A DNA stretch of 64,000 nt from Anaerococcus sp. Marseille-Q7828 (GCF_949769285.1 NZ_OX458331.1:1882086-1946085); one strand, 5' to 3'; counted from the stretch's first letter, positions 47,230 to 56,121 are shown. Notes: generated by a model not told the origin, from the letters alone. Made by a program: numbers and translations.

Positions 47230-48933
47230 TTAATTAGTTTTCTCACCCATTTTCATTTCTACAAAACTTCTAAACATGCTGTGAGCTGCTGTTGCGAAGT
47301 CTTGGCTAGCTTGATCAAATGGTATGTCTGTATGGTATACTAGGTCGTTTTCTATATAGAATAGATAGTTTGCCTTTACATTGCCATCTTTATCTTGGCT
47401 AGGAATCATAATTTCAATCCCTGCCTTATCATCAATAGGCATGTATGCAAGTGACAATGGTTTTGCTGGTGACCTATCTACATCTGTAATAGTTTTTAGC
47501 GTTTCGACATCTTCATCATTTATTACTTCATTTGGCATAACATTATAAAATGCAGCAGACAAACTTGCAAGGCTTAGCTTTTCTTCAAAGAAATTTAATG
47601 TAATATCGAGGTCGTAAGTTTGACCAACATCTGCATCTTCGAATTTGTCGTATCTATGAACAGCTATTACATCATCTTCTTTAACATTTATAATTTCTTT
47701 CTCATAATATCCCTTTAGATATTTATCTACATCTTCTAGGCTATCACCATTAGATTCTGCTAGGAAAATATTTTGGAACCTAGCTTTTTCTATTAAATTC
47801 AAGAAATTCTCTGGAGTTTTTTTATTCTCATTTTTTGATGAAATCTTAGAAGCTATGCTCTTTACAGCATCCTTATCCATAGGTCCATCAGAAACTGCTT
47901 CAGAAATCTCTGTTCTCTCTGAGTCATCAATTATAGAAACTGGCTCAAACATAGAATCATCAACTTCGTTATAGTCAGTAAATAAGGTATTTACTATCAT
48001 CTTTAATTGTCCATTACCAATAGTCATCACCAATCTATCAGGAAGATTGTCATCATCTAAATATGATATGACAATTTTTTCCTCAAAGTTACCTTGGCCA
48101 GATTCATCAGCTTTTATATTATAATCATCTCTAAATAGTTCTAAAAGCTCACCAAGTTCATCCGTTTTGTAGTATAGGTGAGTATGACCATTACTATCTT
48201 CATAGGCTTCTAGCTTGTCAGAAATCGCATTAATATGGCTCATCAGACTATATATTTCTGGATTTAGACTTATCTCTGCATAATCTTGATCAGTATCACT
48301 ACCTTTTGGACTACCATCTTGGTCAAAGTTATAAAATTGATATTCAGAATCCGGATTATTTGTAATCAGCAATTCATCAATGCTCTTTAGACCATTGTTG
48401 TCGTATTCTAAACTTGCAAAGTGACCAGAAAATAATTCCTCGTCCTCATACTCTACACCACCATAAAACTTCTGGGCAGACTGTTCACTATCATTTCCTA
48501 CAACAAGGTAGTTAGTAAATAAGAGATTTTCTAGCTTTTCATCAAAGAATTCATCAACTAGTTCTTTTGGATCCTTGTCACTTTTTTCAAGTCCAAGGCT
48601 AGAAGGATCCTCATCTGAAATATCCATAAGATCTCCTTTGAGCACGTCAAAGTCACTTGCAGTGATTAAATCAGATTCTTCCTTATTTCCTTTATCGTCA
48701 GTCTCTTCTTTTTTATCTTCATCCTTCTCTTCAACAGAATTATCATCTTCTTGGTCTGTTTTTTCTTGGGATTCTCTTGTGTCTTCTATATCTTTGTATT
48801 CCTTAGTTTCTTCTTCACTAATACTTGCAACTTCTTCTATATTTTCAGTTTTTTTATTAACTTTTTCAGTATTTGTACAGGCCGTAAGTAAAGAAATACT
48901 TAGAGCCGCCAATAAAATCTTAGAATATTTCAT
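47230..48933 (-). CDS. Large lipoprotein of unknown function
   Basis: 567 aa. Signal segment with lipobox LTAC near residue 19, then about 75 very acidic, Glu/Asp/Lys-rich residues that look like a flexible stalk, then a mixed domain I do not recognise. Near the C-terminus is SLAYMPIDDKAGIEIMIPSQD followed by a lipid-facing-looking strand set. It converges on the MacB-type transporter and may be coordinated with it, but nothing in the sequence proves that. Confidence 0.75.
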   Translation of the reverse strand: MKYSKILLAALSISLLTACTNTEKVNKKTENIEEVASISEEETKEYKDIEDTRESQEKTDQEDDNSVEEKDEDKKEETDDKGNKEESDLITASDFDVLKGDLMDISDEDPSSLGLEKSDKDPKELVDEFFDEKLENLLFTNYLVVGNDSEQSAQKFYGGVEYEDEELFSGHFASLEYDNNGLKSIDELLITNNPDSEYQFYNFDQDGSPKGSDTDQDYAEISLNPEIYSLMSHINAISDKLEAYEDSNGHTHLYYKTDELGELLELFRDDYNIKADESGQGNFEEKIVISYLDDDNLPDRLVMTIGNGQLKMIVNTLFTDYNEVDDSMFEPVSIIDDSERTEISEAVSDGPMDKDAVKSIASKISSKNENKKTPENFLNLIEKARFQNIFLAESNGDSLEDVDKYLKGYYEKEIINVKEDDVIAVHRYDKFEDADVGQTYDLDITLNFFEEKLSLASLSAAFYNVMPNEVINDEDVETLKTITDVDRSPAKPLSLAYMPIDDKAGIEIMIPSQDKDGNVKANYLFYIENDLVYHTDIPFDQASQDFATAAHSMFRSFVEMKMGEKTN

Positions 48934-49095
48934 TTTCCCTCCTTTAATTTTATCTTGATAATTCTATACCCGATTATTTATAATTATAACAATTAAATTT
49001 GTTATATAAAATTACTTAATTTCTTTTTATCAATAAACTATCTATAGCTGATATAGTTTCATCAAAAAACTAATATCTAAGATTACTATTAGAAA

Positions 49096-49132
49096 TTTTA
49101 ATAAGCTCCACTGAATATCATTTTACTAAAAA
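49096..49132 (+). repeat. Fragment of the diacylglycerol kinase gene start (direct repeat)
   Basis: 37 bases identical to 53470-53487 plus 53500-53518, codons 5 to 21 of the kinase at 53457. The only difference is that 12 bases (53488-53499), bounded by ACTG on both sides in the full copy, are missing. It is not in an open gene here. With the kinase copy it brackets the bacteriocin cassette. Confidence 0.85.
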
Positions 49133-49144
49133 TTAGATTAAATA

Positions 49145-49194
49145 AGACGAGGAAATGGACTAACTTATGTTAGCTTGTCCACATTTCCTCGTCT
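49145..49194 (-). terminator. Terminator of the bacteriocin operon
   Basis: Long stem AGACGAGGAAATG-GGAC with its complement ending at 49194, a two-base bulge and a small inner TAAC/GTTA pairing, then TTATTT on the minus strand. The rest of 48934-49221 shows only AT-rich sequence and the repeat above. Confidence 0.8.
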
Positions 49195-49221
49195 CTTTAC
49201 CTAGTTTATTTTTCAATTTTT

Positions 49222-49869
49222 CTAACCTTTGCACATTTTTAATTCATCTATAGAAATTACTTCATCTGTTGCCTGCCATATGTCCTTACTATGAGTAGCA
49301 ATTATTATAATCCTACCTTCACTTTTCATTGCTAATAAAATATTTAATATTTCCTCAGCATTCATTGGATCTACTGATGCAGTTGGTTCATCAGCCAAAA
49401 TTATTGGAGGGTCTTTTAGGATAAGCTTAGATAGGGCCACTCTTTGGCTCTCACCTCCAGATAAGGTATAAACTTTTGTATTAAGATTTATATATGATAA
49501 GTTCACTTTATCTAAGGCTTCTTTCTTTAATCTAAGCTTTTCATTTTTACTAAGTTTCTTTCCTACAAAGGCAAGGTCTAAATTATAATCAACACTTTCA
49601 CTTTCGATTAATCCTAAATTTTGAAACAAATATCCCAGATAATCTCTAAAAAATTTGTGTTCATCAATCTTATCTAAATCAGTTGAGTTGTATAATATGG
49701 TGCCCCTATCTTTTTCTTCAAGCTTAGCTATAATATTTAATAAAGTTGTCTTTCCCGACCCGCTTTCTCCAACTATGGCATAGGTCTTATTGTCATGAAA
49801 ATTAATATTTATATTATCAAAAATATTTTTTTCTCCAAAGCTCTTAGATAAATTCCTAATCTCAATCAT
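49222..49869 (-). CDS. ABC ATPase of lactococcin-972-type cassette
   Basis: 215 aa. Walker A GESGSGKTTLLN near 35, signature LSGGESQRVAL near 139, Walker B IILADEPTASVD near 158 and IIIATHS. It belongs to the MacB/LolD-like group that includes the ATPase paired with lactococcin 972 membrane proteins. It lies one base after the permease gene and is the last gene of the bacteriocin operon, acting in export or self-protection. Confidence 0.9.
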   Translation of the reverse strand: MIEIRNLSKSFGEKNIFDNININFHDNKTYAIVGESGSGKTTLLNIIAKLEEKDRGTILYNSTDLDKIDEHKFFRDYLGYLFQNLGLIESESVDYNLDLAFVGKKLSKNEKLRLKKEALDKVNLSYINLNTKVYTLSGGESQRVALSKLILKDPPIILADEPTASVDPMNAEEILNILLAMKSEGRIIIIATHSKDIWQATDEVISIDELKMCKG

Positions 49870-49870
49870 C

Positions 49871-51856
49871 CTATTCCCCCTTTAAAATTGTCATACTTTG
49901 CTTATTCTCTTTTTTATTTTGAACATATAAAATTATGAGTGAATTCATAACAAAGACTAAAAATGTTCCTAGGCTCGCTGCTAAGTCATTGGTTAGCTTA
50001 AAGGAAGCTATTAAACTAAGTAAGAATATTATAAACTGCATTATAATAAAGCGCTTATGGATACCAAAGAAACTCAATCCAGATATTCTCTTTATGAAAT
50101 TTTCTCTTCTAAATTCTTTGAAGTAGGTTATAACAATACTATTAAACAAGAGTAAGGATGTAAGTATAGTAAAAATACTTCCAATAATATTAAACCTAAT
50201 ATCTCTTATTTCGTCTGACAATCTCTCATAATAATCACTTCTGCTATTTTTTATATAAGAAACCCACTTTATGAGATTGTGATCTTCAAGGGTTTTGTGG
50301 CAATATTCATAGTTATCAAAAAATATAAAATTAGCTATCATATTATTCCAAAACATCAAACTACGATCACTAGATCCTGTAGATTTTGGACTTATAACTA
50401 TAATAGCAGGGTCAATTAAATACTGCTTGTCTGTAATAATTGTTGTATTGAAGATAAATCTTTTTTGATTATCACTAACATATTCGACCTTTGCCTTAAA
50501 ATCACCCTCACCACCAAAAGTTTCATTAACATAATCCTCATATATTTTTACAAGTGATTCTTCATTAGCCTTTGTCTTCTCAGGCAATATTAGTCCAAAC
50601 TCTCCATATTTCAAATCAGAAAAGTCAGTTTTATGATTTACTTGTTCTTTTTCTAGATAAGTATTGGAAACAATTATGGTATTTCCATCTGGATCATACT
50701 TATCTAGATTAGCCCTAGTAGTCTCTATATCAGATCCAAAATAATTAGCAATATTACTATAAGCTAGTATCCACTTATCATCTTCAAAAGTATCATCTAA
50801 GTATTCATACCATTGATTCCATCTCTTTAAATCCTCTTCAAGGGAATCTGCGTGAGAATTTAAATTAAAAGTAATATTTACTGAATCAGGATATTCATCC
50901 CACTTACTAGCTGAAGTCTCAAGAGTTTTAATCTGTGGATAGGAAAAACTTGCAACTCTAAACTGATATGCCACTATTATAAACGATAAGATTTGAGAAA
51001 TAACCAACACAGCCATGATTGACTTTATTGGTAGCCTTCCCTTGATGATTTGCATAAGATTCTCATATTTAATTATAGCAAAAAATAAAAATGAAACTAT
51101 TAATGATACTAGTACAATACCTAATAAGTAAATGATAAGAGCTGTCAAAAAATATCTCATTATAGGTTCAATAAAAATATTATGTACTTTAAATAAAATG
51201 CCAAAAATAATCACATTCATTAGAAAAGCCAAAATAACAGTAATTAAATCATCTATAAAATCTTTAAGTAGCAGCATTGACTTTCTCTCTCCAGATATTA
51301 GCTTGATGCCATATTTAGATGTTTCATTTAGTCTATTAATTATAGATATAGCTAAAATAACAAAGAAACTTACTACAAGTATAAACATCATAGCAGGATA
51401 TCCAAATAGCTCAATTACATTATCTAGGGAAGATCCATCTCCAAACTTTCTAGTTTGGTTACCATCTGCTGATAAAAAATTATATAATTCGTCCTGGCTT
51501 AAAGCTTTGCCTATGATAATATAAGTTGCAGCTAAATCATCGTTAATCTTTAGCACCTCATCAGAAGCAATGTTTATATAAGAAGGAGCTTCCTTATCAC
51601 CAAAGGTCTTATAATAAAACTTAACTTCTCCGCTTTTTTGAGGTATGACTATTCTTTTAGCAATAATAACATCATTTTGATTAGCCAAGGCTTCCAAATC
51701 TTCCTCAAAATCAGATTTATCTATCTTTGGATTTACATAGTATAAATCTACAGTTGGAAATGATGAAAATATTGTCTGACTTTGTGTACCACTTATAAAA
51801 AAGTACAAAAGAGTACTCATTAGTAGCGATGATATGAAAATCACGATTTTTTTCAT
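49871..51856 (-). CDS. Lactococcin-972-type bacteriocin immunity/export membrane protein
   Basis: 661 aa. N-terminal membrane segment (about 5-21), a roughly 130-residue outside domain, a cluster of membrane segments near 150-290, a second outside domain and a final group near 560-650. This FtsX-like 7-TM layout, with the adjacent bacteriocin and ATPase genes, matches the bacteriocin-associated integral membrane proteins found with lactococcin 972. Immunity versus export is unresolved for the family. Confidence 0.85.
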   Translation of the reverse strand: MKKIVIFISSLLMSTLLYFFISGTQSQTIFSSFPTVDLYYVNPKIDKSDFEEDLEALANQNDVIIAKRIVIPQKSGEVKFYYKTFGDKEAPSYINIASDEVLKINDDLAATYIIIGKALSQDELYNFLSADGNQTRKFGDGSSLDNVIELFGYPAMMFILVVSFFVILAISIINRLNETSKYGIKLISGERKSMLLLKDFIDDLITVILAFLMNVIIFGILFKVHNIFIEPIMRYFLTALIIYLLGIVLVSLIVSFLFFAIIKYENLMQIIKGRLPIKSIMAVLVISQILSFIIVAYQFRVASFSYPQIKTLETSASKWDEYPDSVNITFNLNSHADSLEEDLKRWNQWYEYLDDTFEDDKWILAYSNIANYFGSDIETTRANLDKYDPDGNTIIVSNTYLEKEQVNHKTDFSDLKYGEFGLILPEKTKANEESLVKIYEDYVNETFGGEGDFKAKVEYVSDNQKRFIFNTTIITDKQYLIDPAIIVISPKSTGSSDRSLMFWNNMIANFIFFDNYEYCHKTLEDHNLIKWVSYIKNSRSDYYERLSDEIRDIRFNIIGSIFTILTSLLLFNSIVITYFKEFRRENFIKRISGLSFFGIHKRFIIMQFIIFLLSLIASFKLTNDLAASLGTFLVFVMNSLIILYVQNKKENKQSMTILKGE

Positions 51857-51915
51857 AATATCTCCTTATAAAAACTAGGCAGTAAATGAACCGCCTAGTT
51901 ATATTTTACTATAAA

Positions 51916-52209
51916 TTAAAATCCATAATAGAAATATGCTTTTTCTCCAATCTTAGTGTGTATAAAAGCTTGTGATGTATTACCTGCACCTGCATATTTT
52001 GTATCGTCTTTGGAATCACGCCCTCTTACTACTCTTGAGTAATGATATCTACTAGGATGGTAGTAGTTAGAAAAAGCGCCCCAGTTACCTACTTCATGAA
52101 CTCCACCATATGACCAAATTCCGCCGTCTACTTCTACTGACGCAAATGCTACTGATGTTAAAAGTGTTGATAGTGAAACAATTGATAATATCGTTTTAAT
52201 TTTTTTCAT
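51916..52209 (-). CDS. Lactococcin-972 family bacteriocin precursor
   Basis: 97 aa. A Sec signal peptide with a basic MKKIK start and an AFA-S cleavage site near residue 23 is followed by a mature part rich in Gly, Tyr, His and Trp. Family marks are GGIWSYGG, then SNYYHPSRYHYSRVV, and the C-terminal KAYFYYGF, matching the W-x-G, S-x-Y-x-H and KASFYYNF blocks of lactococcin 972. That bacteriocin binds lipid II and blocks septum formation (known for the prototype). No Cys is present. GGAG precedes the ATG. Confidence 0.9.
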   Translation of the reverse strand: MKKIKTILSIVSLSTLLTSVAFASVEVDGGIWSYGGVHEVGNWGAFSNYYHPSRYHYSRVVRGRDSKDDTKYAGAGNTSQAFIHTKIGEKAYFYYGF

Positions 52210-52227
52210 GTAATTCTCCTTTTACTT

Positions 52228-52350
52228 TTAAATAAATTCACATAAAATACTTTGATCAAAATATGATGCTTGTAATTTTTTGTTATCTTTTTTACTAATT
52301 AGCGGTTGAATCAACAAGATTACAATTAATATTTTAGCTATTACTTTCAC
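52228..52350 (-). CDS. 40-aa secreted peptide upstream of bacteriocin (candidate pheromone)
   Basis: A short frame with a perfect AGGAGG (52355-52360) four bases from a GTG start. The product has a basic N-terminus, a hydrophobic core at about residues 3-18 (ILIVILLI) and a hydrophilic then aromatic tail ending in QSILCEFI. An in-frame ATG at 52371 would add seven residues but lacks an SD. It ends 18 bases before the bacteriocin start, so both are cotranscribed. Size and layout recall exported signal-peptide precursors such as PapR and Shp. It could instead be a decayed leader or a second small bacteriocin. Confidence 0.6.
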   Translation of the reverse strand: MKVIAKILIVILLIQPLISKKDNKKLQASYFDQSILCEFI

Positions 52351-52385
52351 TTTACCTCCTTCTATATTCATAGTATCATTTATAG

Positions 52386-52417
52386 TAATAATAGAACATG
52401 AACTAAAGTTATTATTA
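52386..52417. promoter_or_regulatory. Candidate operator between bacteriocin operon and regulator
   Basis: Inverted repeat TAATAATA/TATTATTA with a 16-base spacer that contains GAACATGAAC, in the divergent region. The spacing could suit a dimeric HTH regulator, but simple AT-rich repeats are common here. Confidence 0.3.
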
Positions 52418-52428
52418 TTTACTTAGAA

Positions 52429-52456
52429 TTGACTTTTAGTATTTTTTATATATTTA
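52429..52456 (+). promoter_or_regulatory. Promoter of the HTH regulator gene
   Basis: TTGACT (52429-52434) and TATTTA (52451-52456) with a 16-base spacer, 25 bases before the ATG. Confidence 0.4.
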
Positions 52457-52481
52457 TAAAGGTGTTTTGATAAGATAAAAA

Positions 52482-53399
52482 ATGAGTGTAACATATAACC
52501 CAACTTATATTAAAATAGGAGACCTTATAGCTACCAACAGAAAACTTCAAGGATATACTCAAGAAGAATTTGCCCATATTATTGGAATATCTATTAGAGC
52601 ATTATCTAAAATAGAAAATGGATATAATCTCCCTTCATTATCAACAGCTAGTCTGATAGATTCACTACTAAATATTTCCATTATGGATCTATTAAGAATA
52701 TTTACCGATAATCCTGAACAAAAAATCAGTATTCTATATAACGAATATAATCTTGCTCTTAATAATCGAGATATGGAAAATCTCATTGATATTTATAAAG
52801 AAGTTGAAAAATTAAGTAGTCTTGTAAATAAAGATTCTATACAGTACAAAAAATATCTATTTATAAAATCTTGGCACTTAATTAATTCTGGTGATATTGT
52901 GAATGCTTATCAAACTCTTGAAGCTGCATATAAGATTCAAATTATCAAATCGGAAGAGAATAGAATTTTAAATTATAAAATATATCTGTTAAAAGAATCC
53001 ATTGCACCGGATTTAGAGACAAGTATAGACGGAATTGAAAGAGTTGCTAAATTATCAATGGATAATTTGATTAGAAAATCAAGTGAATTACAAAATCATC
53101 CTGAATTGAGAATGAAATATTTATATAATTCTTTAATAATAAAAATGGAAAATTTAGAAGATTATTCTATGAATCCATATATTTTAATCCCACTATTACA
53201 GATTGCACTAAAGCTCAATAGTTATACTACTTACTTTCAAACTATATTTTATAGAGGAATTTTAAATTACTATAATGGTACCACTTATTTTTATTTAGAT
53301 ATTGATGAGGCTCTTGCATATTTTTATATTCAAAAGAACCAAGTTTTCTTTGATTCTAATGTTGATTTCCTAAGAAAGACTATTCTTAAAACATATTAA
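52482..53399 (+). CDS. XRE-type regulator with helical C-terminus (Rgg/PlcR-like)
   Basis: 305 aa. An N-terminal HTH_XRE domain spans about residues 10-65, with QGYTQEEFAHIIGIS and LSKIENGYNLPS as the two key helices. The remaining ~235 residues are all-helical by pattern and rich in Leu, Tyr, Asn and Lys, as in RRNPP regulators (Rgg, PlcR), whose TPR-like half binds a short exported peptide. It is transcribed away from the peptide-bacteriocin operon, the usual place for its regulator. RRNPP membership is inferred from size and layout. Confidence 0.75.
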   Translation: MSVTYNPTYIKIGDLIATNRKLQGYTQEEFAHIIGISIRALSKIENGYNLPSLSTASLIDSLLNISIMDLLRIFTDNPEQKISILYNEYNLALNNRDMENLIDIYKEVEKLSSLVNKDSIQYKKYLFIKSWHLINSGDIVNAYQTLEAAYKIQIIKSEENRILNYKIYLLKESIAPDLETSIDGIERVAKLSMDNLIRKSSELQNHPELRMKYLYNSLIIKMENLEDYSMNPYILIPLLQIALKLNSYTTYFQTIFYRGILNYYNGTTYFYLDIDEALAYFYIQKNQVFFDSNVDFLRKTILKTY

Positions 53400-53444
53400 T
53401 TACTATACTAAGGCTAAAAAATTTATTAATAGTCATTTCTTTGC

Positions 53445-53450
53445 TATAAT
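53445..53450 (+). promoter_or_regulatory. Extended -10 giving a leaderless dgk transcript
   Basis: TGCTATAAT (extended -10, hexamer 53445-53450), with six bases between it and the ATG at 53457. The expected start site (7 bases past the hexamer) is the A of the ATG. No SD is present. The -35 is weak (TTTATT, 17 bases upstream). Confidence 0.65.
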
Positions 53451-53456
53451 AGATTT

Positions 53457-54359
53457 ATGACAAAGCTATTTTTAATAAGCTCCACTGCTGGGGCTACTGA
53501 ATATCATTTTACTAAAAAACAAATAGAAGATGTATACAAAAAGTATGGCAGAGAAGATGAGATAATTGTCAAGGAGACTAGGTACAGGGGGCATCTTGAA
53601 GAAATTGTAAGGGCATTTTTGGCTTCTTCCTACCAAGATAAGGTGATTATCACTTTGGGTGGAGATGGGACTATCAACGAAGTTGTCAATTTGTGCCTAG
53701 GTAATGATGTAGCTATTGGTCTTATACCAACTGGGACTGGTAATGATTTTGCCAAAAACTTTGATTACAAAAATTTTAAGATTGAGGATACTTTTGACAT
53801 AAGCATTAGACCCATAGATCTTATAAGGGTCAATGGCAAATATTGTGTAAATGTGACAAGTCTTGGCTTTGATACTGAAGTTTTAAAGACAGCTTATGAT
53901 TATCTTGATAAGGATAAGTCTTTGGGTAAACGTGCCTATATCAAAGCAGTTGCTGATAGGGTCAAAAACTTGACCTACCAAGATCTTTCGATTAAGCTAA
54001 GCTTAGCCGATTCTAAATATATATATCTAAAAGATGAGTTTCTTGTTTCTGCTATATGTAATGGTGGCTACTATGGGTCTGGCTTTAATCCAGCTCCAGA
54101 TGCGAAAATTGACGATGGGATTATTAATTTTGTCACAGCCAGGAGGTTTCCAAAATGGCAATTACTTCCCCTAATCTTAAAATATAAGCAAGGCAAACAC
54201 CAGTCTTCAAAATACTTAGATGAATACCTGGTTAAATCAGGTCAAATCAAATCAGATAAGGATTTCTTGGCAAATATTGACGGAGAAATATTTTCAACCA
54301 ATAATCTAGATTTTGAAGTAGTATCCAAAGCTATAAATTGGGCATTTTTTGAAAAATAA
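53457..54359 (+). CDS. Diacylglycerol kinase-like lipid kinase
   Basis: DgkB/YegS-type kinase of 300 aa. GGDGTINEVV near residue 65 and PTGTGNDFAKN near 90 form the ATP site; a Gly/Tyr-rich VSAICNGGYYGSGFNPAPDA follows. It phosphorylates diacylglycerol or a related lipid for phospholipid recycling (family). The N-terminus TKLFLISS matches the family's first strand, so this start is right despite no SD. Its first 20 codons reappear as a damaged copy at 49096. Confidence 0.92.
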   Translation: MTKLFLISSTAGATEYHFTKKQIEDVYKKYGREDEIIVKETRYRGHLEEIVRAFLASSYQDKVIITLGGDGTINEVVNLCLGNDVAIGLIPTGTGNDFAKNFDYKNFKIEDTFDISIRPIDLIRVNGKYCVNVTSLGFDTEVLKTAYDYLDKDKSLGKRAYIKAVADRVKNLTYQDLSIKLSLADSKYIYLKDEFLVSAICNGGYYGSGFNPAPDAKIDDGIINFVTARRFPKWQLLPLILKYKQGKHQSSKYLDEYLVKSGQIKSDKDFLANIDGEIFSTNNLDFEVVSKAINWAFFEK

Positions 54360-54360
54360 A

Positions 54361-54382
54361 AGTCTCCCTAGTTAGGGAGGCT
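54361..54382. terminator. Bidirectional terminator, lipid kinase / treC remnant
   Basis: Ten-bp stem AGTCTCCCTA/TAGGGAGGCT with a two-base loop and one G-U pair. T-rich tracts follow on both sides. Confidence 0.85.
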
Positions 54383-54386
54383 AATT

Positions 54387-55802
54387 TTATCTTTTTATGA
54401 GAGCTAGTGATTCATAAGGTCTTAGCTTTATTTTTTCTTCTACTTCTACTTCTCCATAATTTCCTAGTAGATATTCGTAGTCTTTTATATCTGTCAGAAT
54501 TTCACTTAATGAAAGTTCTACTTCTTCTCCGTAGAAATTGTTGAAGTTGATTAATTTCTGATTTTCATATTCTCTCATATAGGCAAAAATACTTGGGTGG
54601 TCTTCAAGTATTGGTTTATATGAACCATCTGATATAAGTTCCTCGTTTTTTCTTAGGCTAATCAGTTTTTTGTAGTAATAGTATACTGAATTTTGGTCTT
54701 CTATTGCCTTTGCTACATTTACTTTTTTGTAGTTGTCATTAACAGCAATCCAAGGTGTCTCATTTGAAAATCCTGCATTGTCGCTATCATCCCATTGCAT
54801 AGGAGTTCTGGAATTATCTCTTGATTTTTTTCCTATTATCTTAAAGGCATCTTCATCAGATAGGCCCTTTTCTTTTAGCATTTTATATGCATTTTTTGAT
54901 TCTATATCTCTATAATCCTCTATTGACTCATATACAGGGTCTGTCATGCCAATTTCTTCACCCATGTAAATATAAGGTGTCCCACGCATCATATGAATGG
55001 ACTGGCCTAGCATAGTTGCACTTTCGTATGGATAGTTTTTGACATCTCCAAAGCGGTTGTTGGCTCTTGGTTGGTCATGGTTATTCCAAAATAGGGCATT
55101 CCAGCCTCCACCTTCTTCCATGCCTACTTGCCAATCATTAAATATTTCTTTTAATTTCATAAAGTCAAAGCTAGCATCTGTCCACTTATCTCCATTTTCG
55201 TAGTCAACCTTTAAGTGGTGGAAGGAAAACACCATGGAAAGCTCTGTGTCATCGTTTGACGAATACATGATAGAGTTTCTGATATTTGTTGAGCTCATTT
55301 CCCCTACTGTGATTATATCACTATGTTTACCAAAAGTATTATTGTTTAGTTCTCTAATCCACTTGTGAACTCTTGGTGTGTCAGTGTATAGAGGCTTTTC
55401 TTCCACAATGTTTCCATTGGAATCTTTTAAGATTTGATCTTTTCCTATGACATTTAGTACGTCAAATCTAAATCCCTTTATCCCCCTATCAATCCAATAG
55501 TTTACGATCTTAAATAATTCTTCTCTCACATTTGGATTGTGCCAGTTTAGGTCAGCTTGGGTCTTATCATATAGGCAAAGATAATATTTGCCAGTATCTC
55601 CAAATGGCGCCCAGGCTTCCCCTCCAAATTTGGACTCCCAATTTGTTGGAAGTGAACCATCTTCTTTCAGATCTCTGATGTAGTAAAAATCTTGGTAATA
55701 CTTATCTCCTGCAAGGGCCTTCTGGAACCATTCGTGGTCTGTTGATGTATGGTTAAAAACCATATCAAACATGAGGCCTAGTTCATTTATTAGATTCTCT
55801 TT
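54387..55802 (-). pseudogene. treC: Trehalose-6-phosphate hydrolase, 5' truncated
   Basis: GH13 trehalose-6-phosphate hydrolase fragment. From the ATG at 55772 it has 461 codons; homology continues ten codons further up (to 55802) and then meets a TAA. About 90-95 N-terminal residues of the usual ~550 are lost, so the barrel is incomplete. The rest is intact: MVFNHTSTDHEWF, GFRFDVLNVI with nucleophile D104, VGEMSS with E158, NNHDQPR with D233, and TreC-type NWESKFGG. It is probably non-functional, although a protein could be made from the internal ATG. The other half of the operon is at 56903. Confidence 0.85.
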
Positions 55803-55805
55803 TTA

Positions 55806-56121
55806 ATATAAGTGTGACTTAACTATTAAGCCAAATATATTCCCACTATCTAGAAATCTGGTATGTAATAGACATTTCTTTTTACAATTTAGAAAATAAA
55901 ATGTCAGATGTACAAAATATCAGTTCACTTTTCAAGAATTACAGGTTTTAATTGTTAATAACATTATAAAAATTTACAAATAAATTTAATCACCTTTATG
56001 ATTAAAAAATTAATTAAAGGGTAATAATTTAGAAACAGAACAAAAGATATCTATAAAGTGTGATTTTTTAGATTACTATTAAAAATTACATAGAAGTAGC
56101 AAATAGAGAAAAGGAGATAAT
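55806..56121. other. AT-rich junction, no gene seen
   Basis: 316 bases between the broken treC and the secreted-protein gene. There is no supported reading frame. The stretch AGATTACTATTA-AAAATT at about 56070 resembles 49080-49097, with one mismatch in 18. It should contain the promoter of the 56122 gene, but no consensus pair was convincing. Confidence 0.6.
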
